Below are positions 27,182 to 34,747 of a DNA stretch of 64,000 nt, in pieces. The translations under genes and the position numbers were made by a program. The notes beneath the pieces are model-generated. The model was given only the letters and a program-made list of their open reading frames with translations. It did not search any database and was not told the origin of the DNA. Location of the stretch: assembly GCA_024232355.1 (NCBI GenBank), contig JAAEPW010000187.1, forward strand, positions 1 through 64,000. The letters are read 5' to 3'. Source of the stretch: Chloroflexota bacterium. GTDB lineage: Bacteria > Chloroflexota > Anaerolineae > B4-G1. Numbering within the stretch: position 1 is the first letter of the stretch; the number at the start of each line of letters is the position of its first letter.

Positions 27182-30100
27182 ACGAGGCGAATCCTATGAG
27201 CAAATCAATGGTTGGAAAAATCTTGGTCGCAGGCGACGACGAACGTGTGCTACAGACTCTGGCCCAAAACCTAACACGGATGGGATATACCGTGCTAACC
27301 GTAGTGAACGGAGAGCAAGCCCTCCAAGTCTATGAGCGCGAGCAGCCCGACATCGCGTTGATTGATGCGCAAATGCCCCGTATAGATGGTTTTGGCGTGC
27401 TTGGCTTGATCCGAGAAAAAACCCTACAGGCCGAGGTAATTATGGTCACAGCGCACGGGGATATGGATATGGCGGTCAAAGCGCTACATGCTGGTGCTTC
27501 AGATTTTTGTCCCAAGCCGGTAGATCAAATATCATTGGACACTGTATTGGAACGTGCCCAGAAACGATTACGATTGAGATACGAGTTATACGCAACCCAA
27601 GAAGCGTTACGGGCCAGCGAGGAGCAGCATCAAAAAGCCCACGAACAACTAAATACAACGCTCAATGCTTTGCCCGATCTCTTGTTCGAAGTAGATCGTC
27701 ACGGACGCATCTATGACTTTCGCGCCCCTCGCCCTGAATTACTCTACGCGCCCCCGGACGAGTTTCTTGGTCAAACGATGGGCCAGGTACTTCCAAAAGA
27801 GGTCTCTAACATCATTATGGATGCTATCAACCAAGCCGTTGAAAAGGGACAACACACCGGCACAATCTATTCTCTAGAAACTGCGGCAGGTGCAAGTTGG
27901 TTTGAGCTTTCGGTGGCTGCCAAAGGTGATCCGAAAACATCGGATGGTCGTCTGGTCATGCTGGTACGTGACATCACTGAACGCAAACAAGCAGAGGATG
28001 CGCTGAGAGAAGAAAGAAACAAGGCGCAAAAGTATCTGGATATTGCGGGGGTGATCATCACTGTTATCGACGCTGACCAAACTGTCTCTCTAGTGAACAG
28101 AAAAGGCTGCGAGATTCTCGAATATCAGGAAGAAGAGATCATTGGTAAAAACTGGTTTGATTGCGTTATCCCAGAAAAGGATAGAGATAGAGTAAAAGCC
28201 GGTTTCGAGCAATTGATGTCTGGCAAGATTGAGCTAGTTGAGTATTTTGAGAACTCGATTCTAACCAAGAACGGCAAAGAAAGAATTATCGCTTGGCACA
28301 ATACTGTGTTGAGGGATGAGACAGATCAAATCATTGCTGCTTTGAGTTCTGGTGAAGATGTCACCGAACGCAAGCTGGCAAAAAAAGCACTGCAAAAGGC
28401 CCACAACGAGTTAGAAATACGGGTTGCAGAACGAACATCAGAGCTTGGAAAAGCTATCACGGAATTGCAAATCGAAGTTGCCGAGCGCAAGCGAGTTGAA
28501 CAAGCACTACAAGCACAACAGAACCTACTCGAGACTATTTTTGATGCTACCCCAGACTTGCTAACCCTGAAGGATCGAGACTTTGTTTACAAGGCAGTGA
28601 ATTTTGGCTTTTGTCAATCTGTGGGCAAGCCAGAGGAAGAAATCATCGGCAAAACAGATTTTGATCTCTTTCCCAAGCCCGAGGCTGAAAGACGTCGTCA
28701 CGGCGATGCACAGGTGATGGAAAGCAGTATGCCCCAAGTTCATGATGAACAGGTGAGTAAGGAACAAGTCAAGAGATGGGTGCAAATAGCCAAAACACCT
28801 GTTTTTGATGAGACAGGAGCCAGTGTGGGGGTTCTCTGTTCGGTTCACGATATCACTGAGCGAAAGCTGGCAGAATGGACGCTGGGTGAGAGAGTGAAAG
28901 AATTGACCTGCTTTTATGCAATACATCGTGATATGCAAAAAGAATTGCCCCTCGATCAACTTTGTGAGCGGATCGTTGAACACTTGAGCAATGCTATGCA
29001 ATTCCCAAAAATCACTGTACCTGTGATTGAATTGTATGGCATCCAATTCGCCTCAGACAAGTATGTCAAGCGGTTGCAAAACCACCTCCAGACACCAATC
29101 AAAGTCAGCGGAGAGATCTGCGGACACTTGGTGATCTATTACTCAAAATCTCGTTCTTTCTTGATCCCTGAAGAGCAAAACTTGCTTAACGCTGTTGCAG
29201 AAATTCTGGGTTTGTGGCTTGAGCGGAAACAGGCAGAAGACGCCCTTCGAAGCAGCGAGGCGAAATTGAGAGCCCAATACCAAAGCATTCCCGTGCCCAC
29301 GTACACCTGGCAGAAAGTCTGGGACGATATTGTACTGATCGGTTACAACGATGCCGCAATGGAGGTCACCAAGGGTAATATCACTGACTTTGTGGGGATC
29401 AAGGCCAGGGAAATGTACCACGATATGCCAGAGATTCTGGAGGAATTAGCGTGGTGTTTTGCAGAAAGGTCCACTCTTGAGCGAGAGATGTTTTACCGCC
29501 TCAAAACCACCGGGGAAAAAAAGCATCTTGCCGTGAAATACGCCTTTGTTCATCCTGACCAGGTTTCAGTTTACACTGAAGACATCACCGAGCGCAAGCG
29601 TATGGAACAATACCTACTCCGTTCCGAGCGGCTAGCGGCCATGGGACATATGGCCGCAACGCTAGCCCACGAGGTCCAAAACCCATTGCAAGCCATCTAT
29701 AATCATCTGGAACTGGTGTTGGATTTTGATCTTGAGCCGGAGGAAAAGAAGGAATACTTGGGCTTTTGTTGCCAGGAAATTGAGCGTCTGACTGGGATCA
29801 CAGAGCGCGTGCTTGGGTTTGCTCGACCATCCAAAGACACGCTCCACCCAACCTCCGTTGCACACCTGATGCAACGGGCATTGGCCGTCAGTAAACCACT
29901 GCAACACGCCCGCATCCAAGTCGTGACTGACATTCCTGCTGATTTGCCTGCCGTTTTGGTCATACCTGACCAGATCGTCCAGGTGCTGCTCAACCTAACG
30001 ATCAACGCCATTGAGGCGATACCAGAAACCGGTCACGTGTACATCAAGGCCTATATCGACCAAAGCCGTAAGGATAAGGATATGGTTGTGCTAACGCTAA

Positions 30101-30327
30101 CCAATGATGGACCTTCAATTTCACCAGAACACATTGAGCACATTTTTGATCCCTTTTTTACCACCAAGCAGGGTGGCACTGGGCTGGGTCTTTTCATTAG
30201 CCACAACATCATCGAGCAACACGGCGGAATGCTGAGTGTGGAAAACCTGCCAGATGACCAGGGAGTAACCTTTGGCATCGCCTTGCCCATTGCCCACCCG
30301 ACTCACGAACAGGAGATAACTGTATGA
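27178..30327 (+). CDS. Hybrid sensor histidine kinase: REC, PAS repeats, GAF, HisKA, HATPase
   Basis: Soluble kinase with an N-terminal receiver (Asp63 in LIDAQMPRIDG; conserved Thr in MVTAHG; Lys in CPKPVD). Then come PAS-like domains near 150-270, 285-400 and 450-560 (each ending in a DITERK-type PAC tail), a GAF-like segment (about 580-690) and another PAS (about 700-800). The kinase core has LAHEVQNPLQ with phospho-His831, N-box TINAIEAI, and G2 box GGTGLGLFIS. A coiled coil precedes the third PAS. No TM helix. The ATG overlaps the glucan synthase stop (ATGA); a second ATG at 27196 is an alternative. Its kinase core is clearly paralogous to that of the kinase at 32144. Confidence 0.9.
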   Translation: MNEANPMSKSMVGKILVAGDDERVLQTLAQNLTRMGYTVLTVVNGEQALQVYEREQPDIALIDAQMPRIDGFGVLGLIREKTLQAEVIMVTAHGDMDMAVKALHAGASDFCPKPVDQISLDTVLERAQKRLRLRYELYATQEALRASEEQHQKAHEQLNTTLNALPDLLFEVDRHGRIYDFRAPRPELLYAPPDEFLGQTMGQVLPKEVSNIIMDAINQAVEKGQHTGTIYSLETAAGASWFELSVAAKGDPKTSDGRLVMLVRDITERKQAEDALREERNKAQKYLDIAGVIITVIDADQTVSLVNRKGCEILEYQEEEIIGKNWFDCVIPEKDRDRVKAGFEQLMSGKIELVEYFENSILTKNGKERIIAWHNTVLRDETDQIIAALSSGEDVTERKLAKKALQKAHNELEIRVAERTSELGKAITELQIEVAERKRVEQALQAQQNLLETIFDATPDLLTLKDRDFVYKAVNFGFCQSVGKPEEEIIGKTDFDLFPKPEAERRRHGDAQVMESSMPQVHDEQVSKEQVKRWVQIAKTPVFDETGASVGVLCSVHDITERKLAEWTLGERVKELTCFYAIHRDMQKELPLDQLCERIVEHLSNAMQFPKITVPVIELYGIQFASDKYVKRLQNHLQTPIKVSGEICGHLVIYYSKSRSFLIPEEQNLLNAVAEILGLWLERKQAEDALRSSEAKLRAQYQSIPVPTYTWQKVWDDIVLIGYNDAAMEVTKGNITDFVGIKAREMYHDMPEILEELAWCFAERSTLEREMFYRLKTTGEKKHLAVKYAFVHPDQVSVYTEDITERKRMEQYLLRSERLAAMGHMAATLAHEVQNPLQAIYNHLELVLDFDLEPEEKKEYLGFCCQEIERLTGITERVLGFARPSKDTLHPTSVAHLMQRALAVSKPLQHARIQVVTDIPADLPAVLVIPDQIVQVLLNLTINAIEAIPETGHVYIKAYIDQSRKDKDMVVLTLTNDGPSISPEHIEHIFDPFFTTKQGGTGLGLFISHNIIEQHGGMLSVENLPDDQGVTFGIALPIAHPTHEQEITV

Positions 30328-32147
30328 CCAAAGCAAATAAAGCGCGTATTCTCATTATTGAAGACTCGTTGGGAATAGCCCGGGCACTGAACCGAACGTT
30401 AAGTCTGCCTCAAGGTGGTGGTCACTGGGTCGAAATCCGGGATTCGGGTGAAGCTGCCCTGGAGCGACTTCGCGGCGCACAGTTTGATCTGCTGATCACA
30501 GATTTGCGTCTGCCAGGTATGAATGGTTTGGCAGTGCTCGAGCATGCCCGTCAAATTAGTCCAGAAACACGGAGCATCCTTATTACGGCCTTTGGATCGC
30601 CTCAGGTTGAAGAACGAGCACGCCGTTTGTCCAACGCCTATCTTCCCAAGCCATTTCGTTTGCATGATCTCATTCAAGTCGTCCAACGTGTCCTCAGTGA
30701 GCCTATTGCCCACAAACAGTCGTTTCTTGGCAGCGATGCGCAGCGTCATCGTGATGTTGTACAGCACCGTGATACGGCACTACATCGGACAGCCGACGCA
30801 ACGACAATGAATCAAAGAAAAGCGGCATATCTTCAGGTGTTGGCTTGCGATCTGGATGGCACACTGGCCGAACACGGAGAAATCACCGCCGAAACCTGGG
30901 CAGCTCTGCGCCAGGCTCGGTCTGGTGCCGATGGTATGGTTGTTATTCTCGTCACCGATCACACGTTGGACAATTACGCAATCAACGTACCCTACAAAAC
31001 ATCTGCCGCCGATGGGATAGCTCTATGCGATGCCATCGTGGCCGAAAATGGCACCACCGTCTATTTCCCCCAACAGGACACCGTCACAGTACCGGCATCG
31101 GGACCGAGCAAGGGGGCAGGATTACGCCAGGCTGTGCGGGAGCTGGGATACTCGCCCCACAATGTGGTGGCGTGTGGCGATGCCAAGAACGACCAGAGCC
31201 TGTTTCAAGTGTCTGAACTCGCGGTGGCAATGTCCAATGCCCCTGCCGACATCCAGGCACTGGCCGACACCGTGTTGCCTCAGACCAGTAGTGGAGATGG
31301 CGCACAACTTCTCGTAGCCGATCTTTTGGACGGGCGCATCCCAGATTACCTGCCACGCCCCAACCGCCGTCTACTGCTGGGCCATAGAACCAGCAAGGCT
31401 CCGGTATATCTGGATCCCTTTGCTCTAGTGAATGGTAATCTGGGCATCTTTGGAGCAAACGACAACGACGAGCACATGACCAAATCCAGCCTAATCAGCT
31501 CGCTAATAGAAAAGTTGTTCAGGCACGAGTACCAGTTCTGCATCATTGATCTGAAAGGCAATTACCGGGCCTTGAAAACGAAAATGGAGACGGCCACTGG
31601 CCTTCCTATCCATTTCCTGGGAGGGCAGGAACCTCATCTTTTACCGGTTGCAAACGTAATCAACTTTTGCGAGAGCAATCACGCCAACATCGTTCTAGAC
31701 CTTTCGACATACACCACGGCAGAACGTATAACCTACGTCCAGGAACTGCTACCCGCAATGCAGAAACTCCGCGCACGGCTCAGCCGTCCTCACTGGTTCT
31801 TGATGGAGGATATACATGAACTCTATCCTCCAGAAGCAGACCAACTGACTGACTCTCTTTTGACTAGCCTGCAATCAGGCGGTTTCGGTTTGGTCAGCGA
31901 CCATCCCAGCCGGATATCGTCTGCTCTCTTGGAATCATTGAATTGTTGGCTGCTAACACGCCTGAGCCAGCCGGAAGAGATCGCGGCTCTGAGACCCTTT
32001 CTGACCAAACATACTGGCGGGCCGGCAGCTCTATCTCAATTGCCATCGTTACCGGCAGACCATGCCTATCTGTGTCTCGATGATATTGAACAATCATCAC
32101 TGCCCGCAAGAGGATTCATCAAGCTCCGCACAAATGAAAACTTGTGA
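30324..32147 (+). CDS. Response regulator fused to a capless HAD-IIB phosphatase and a degenerate HerA-like P-loop domain
   Basis: Three modules. REC: residues 1-125, phospho-acceptor Asp60 in LLITDLRLPGMNG, Lys in YLPKPF. HAD: 170-335, motif I DLDGT (Asp176, Asp178), motif II Thr211, Lys263, motif IV GDAKND (285-290). The ~100-residue C2 cap usual in HAD-IIB is almost absent between motif II and Lys263. C-terminal: about 340-600, resembling HerA/DUF87 ATPases, but the P-loop region 377-389 (GANDNDEHMTKSS) has an acidic insertion and no Gly before Lys; WFLMEDIHEL is Walker-B-like. It probably receives phosphate from the flanking kinases and controls a phosphatase acting on a sugar or lipid phosphate. 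It overlaps both neighbours by 4 bp. Confidence 0.8.
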   Translation: MTKANKARILIIEDSLGIARALNRTLSLPQGGGHWVEIRDSGEAALERLRGAQFDLLITDLRLPGMNGLAVLEHARQISPETRSILITAFGSPQVEERARRLSNAYLPKPFRLHDLIQVVQRVLSEPIAHKQSFLGSDAQRHRDVVQHRDTALHRTADATTMNQRKAAYLQVLACDLDGTLAEHGEITAETWAALRQARSGADGMVVILVTDHTLDNYAINVPYKTSAADGIALCDAIVAENGTTVYFPQQDTVTVPASGPSKGAGLRQAVRELGYSPHNVVACGDAKNDQSLFQVSELAVAMSNAPADIQALADTVLPQTSSGDGAQLLVADLLDGRIPDYLPRPNRRLLLGHRTSKAPVYLDPFALVNGNLGIFGANDNDEHMTKSSLISSLIEKLFRHEYQFCIIDLKGNYRALKTKMETATGLPIHFLGGQEPHLLPVANVINFCESNHANIVLDLSTYTTAERITYVQELLPAMQKLRARLSRPHWFLMEDIHELYPPEADQLTDSLLTSLQSGGFGLVSDHPSRISSALLESLNCWLLTRLSQPEEIAALRPFLTKHTGGPAALSQLPSLPADHAYLCLDDIEQSSLPARGFIKLRTNENL

Positions 32148-33805
32148 AAAATAACGAATTGGAAAAACTGCGTCGTCGGATCGCAGAGCTAGAGGCATCA
32201 GAAGCCAAACACGCCCAGACGCAGAGAGCGTTACAGCGGCGTAACCGCGAGTTGGCACTGATTCACCGTGCAAGTCAGGCTGTCAACTCTGCCCTCACCC
32301 TAGACCGAGTGCTCACCGCTTTGTTGGAAGAGGTGCGCCATCTGATGGACGTGACTGCCTGCTCGGCTTGGCTGATCGATCCCGAGACCGACGACTTGGT
32401 ATGCCAACAAGCCACAGGCCCCCAAAACGAAATTGTGCGCGGCTGGCGTCTGACCTCCGGTGAGGGGATCGGGGGACAGACGGTGAGCAGTGACCAGAAC
32501 TTGATCGTGCCGGATACACACATCGACAAGCATTATTTTTCTGGAGTGGACCAAGCAACCGGACTCGCGCTACGTTCTATTCTCAGTATCCCCCTACGGG
32601 TAAAAAAAGACGTGATCGGCGTGATCCAGGCAGTAGATACCAAGATAAATCGTTTCGGCAGTGCAGATCTCGAGCTGCTGGAACCACTGGCTGCGACTGC
32701 GGCTATCGCCATCGAAAACGCGCGACTATATGAGAAAATCAGGGAACTGTGGATGTTCAATGAGAACATCGTGCAGGGTATGGAGGAGGGTATCCTCCTT
32801 GAGGATGCAACCGGTCACATCACCTTTGTCAATCCCAAAGGCGCACAACTTTTGGGTGCTTTGCCCCAAGAATTGGTAGGCCAACACTGGAGAACTGCCG
32901 TAGCGCCTGAGCATTTGCCACAAGTTGAGGGCGAGAGTGCCAAACGAATCCGGGGAGTCACCAGCCGGTACGAGACTGTATTGCTGACCAAGGATGAACA
33001 TCGCGTACCCGTCATCATCAGTGCTCGCCCACTGTTCGACCAAGATCGTTTCACCGGTGTGCTCTCTGTCTTTACAGATATCACCGAGCACAAACAAATG
33101 GAACAGTACATGCTTCGCACCGAGCGGTTGGCCGCTATGGGCCACGTATCCGCAGAACTGGCCCACGAGATCAAGAATCCGTTGCAAGCTCTCAGCAGTT
33201 ACCTGGAACTGGTGCTAGACTTTGACCTAGAATTGGACGAGCGTGAAGAATACCTGCACTTTTGCCGCCAAGAAGTCGAACACTTGACCGAGATCACCAA
33301 GCGTGTGCTGAGCTTTGCCCAGCCAGCCGGGGACCTACTGGCGTCAACCTCCCTCACCTCTCTGGTGAAACGGGCCTTTGCGTTGGTCAGCCACCCACTG
33401 CAACTCGCGCACGTCCGGGTGACGACAGACATCCCTGCCGACCTCCCAACGATCTTGGTCGTGCCGGAGCGCATCGTTCAGGTGTTGTTCAATGTGATGA
33501 TCAATGCCAGTGAAGCGATGCCAGATGGAGGAGACATACACATTGCAGCTCGCGCCGATGGCAAAACGATCACACTGACCCTGACCAGCAACGCCCCTCC
33601 GATCCCACCTGAGCATATCGAACGTATTTTTGACCCTTTCTTTACCGCCAAACCAGATGGCACTGGATTGAGCCTTTTTATCAGTCATAGCATCATCGAG
33701 CAACATGGCGGAACGATCAGTGTAAAGAATCAAACAGATGGACAGGGGGTTGCCTTTACCATCATACTGCCTATCGCTCGTTCTATCCCAGCCGCTGAGG
33801 TGTAG
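32144..33805 (+). CDS. GAF-PAS sensor histidine kinase
   Basis: N-terminal coiled coil (1-50), GAF domain (about 55-200; SGEGIGGQTV, IGVIQAVDTK), PAS (about 205-325; GHITFVNPKGAQLLG) with an FTDITEHK tail, then the kinase core: LAHEIKNPLQ with phospho-His341, N-box MINASEAM, and a C-terminal ATPase with IFDPFFTAKPDGTGLSLF. The G2 box reads GTGLSL instead of GTGLGL. Soluble. The start is GTG at 32144, overlapping the previous stop. The core is about as similar to the 27178 kinase as recent paralogues (shared ADLP, LVLDFDLE, FDPFFT, SIIEQHGG). Last gene of the operon. Confidence 0.9.
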   Translation: MKNNELEKLRRRIAELEASEAKHAQTQRALQRRNRELALIHRASQAVNSALTLDRVLTALLEEVRHLMDVTACSAWLIDPETDDLVCQQATGPQNEIVRGWRLTSGEGIGGQTVSSDQNLIVPDTHIDKHYFSGVDQATGLALRSILSIPLRVKKDVIGVIQAVDTKINRFGSADLELLEPLAATAAIAIENARLYEKIRELWMFNENIVQGMEEGILLEDATGHITFVNPKGAQLLGALPQELVGQHWRTAVAPEHLPQVEGESAKRIRGVTSRYETVLLTKDEHRVPVIISARPLFDQDRFTGVLSVFTDITEHKQMEQYMLRTERLAAMGHVSAELAHEIKNPLQALSSYLELVLDFDLELDEREEYLHFCRQEVEHLTEITKRVLSFAQPAGDLLASTSLTSLVKRAFALVSHPLQLAHVRVTTDIPADLPTILVVPERIVQVLFNVMINASEAMPDGGDIHIAARADGKTITLTLTSNAPPIPPEHIERIFDPFFTAKPDGTGLSLFISHSIIEQHGGTISVKNQTDGQGVAFTIILPIARSIPAAEV

Positions 33806-33876
33806 AACACGGATGTGCGGGATTATCTGATCGAACTTTTTACATTCCGATAGTCCAGTACATCTGGTGTTTTCTT

Positions 33877-34728
33877 CTAAAAGTGGGTTACGGACTCAAG
33901 GTCAAGTGCTGGATAAATCTGCTGTGGTACGGGCGGCATCGAGTTGTATACCCAGTTCACGCCAACAACGCCGCACCTAAAGCCGCCCATCCGTTGTATC
34001 CCCTGAAAGGTGCCCCGCATCAGCACGTCCTCCATATCCAGAGACATTCCGAAAACGGCGACGGTTGTGTTTTTGGGAATCGCTTGCAACTCGTCCCTGT
34101 ACGCCGAAACAGAAAAGACGACATGCTCACTGCCGGATGCCTGGGCCTGAATCACGGGGATTATCACCGGGTAGCCATTTACCCCAACGTACGCAAGGAA
34201 CTTGAGGTTGTCAATTTTGTTCATCAGTCCTTGGGTCCAAGGGGTGAGCACATCTTTTTGTCCCTTGCTCCTGCCGAACGTCCTTGCCACAATGGTCTGT
34301 AGGGCCGCGATCACGATACTGCTCATCGGGAGCGCTTGACGGCCAGAATGGTCCAGCAAATCCATATAGTAGACGGTATGGATGCCAAAGTAAGAATTGT
34401 AGCGGAACATTGGCGTGTTGTTGTACATGTCGAATTCTTTTCCCTGCTGCGCGGTATGGCTCAAATTTGCCCTGCCGCGCCAGAGTTCTCTATCCAGAGT
34501 CATGATCAAAAAGGCCGTCTTGGGATTGCGCCTGATAAACTTTTTACTAAACCCCTCGGTGAACTGTCCCCATACCACCTGTGTGGGCGTGCTGGCCCGC
34601 AATGTCGAAATCAAGGTTAGATGTGGCAATCCAACCTCGTTGACGGTGGCAAGAAGCCCAATCTTCATCTCGGGCTCGAAGGACTTGATGTCCGGCTCGG
34701 AAAATGACGTGTAGGTGTTCTTGTTCAT
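33877..34728 (-). CDS. Pyridoxamine-phosphate-oxidase-like FMN-binding split-barrel protein
   Basis: About 283 aa with a split-barrel flavin fold suggested by MKIGLLATVNEVGLPHLTLIS, TQVVWGQFTEG, FIRRNPKTAFLIMTLD and the later repeat-like half LKFLAYVGVNGYPVIIPVI. The family includes FMN oxidoreductases and heme-interacting proteins; the substrate is unknown. The start is set at ATG 34728, because GAGG lies 9 nt upstream there, whereas the frame's earlier ATG (34818) would reach back into the glycyl-radical gene. It lies 19 bp downstream of the glycyl-radical enzyme and is almost certainly co-transcribed with it. Confidence 0.7.
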   Translation of the reverse strand: MNKNTYTSFSEPDIKSFEPEMKIGLLATVNEVGLPHLTLISTLRASTPTQVVWGQFTEGFSKKFIRRNPKTAFLIMTLDRELWRGRANLSHTAQQGKEFDMYNNTPMFRYNSYFGIHTVYYMDLLDHSGRQALPMSSIVIAALQTIVARTFGRSKGQKDVLTPWTQGLMNKIDNLKFLAYVGVNGYPVIIPVIQAQASGSEHVVFSVSAYRDELQAIPKNTTVAVFGMSLDMEDVLMRGTFQGIQRMGGFRCGVVGVNWVYNSMPPVPQQIYPALDLESVTHF

Positions 34729-34747
34729 ATTTGCGCCTCGCTGTTTC

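Noticed and set aside
33806..33876. Possible terminator between the convergent kinase and FMN-barrel genes
   Set aside because: Short T-runs are present but no stem of useful length was found.
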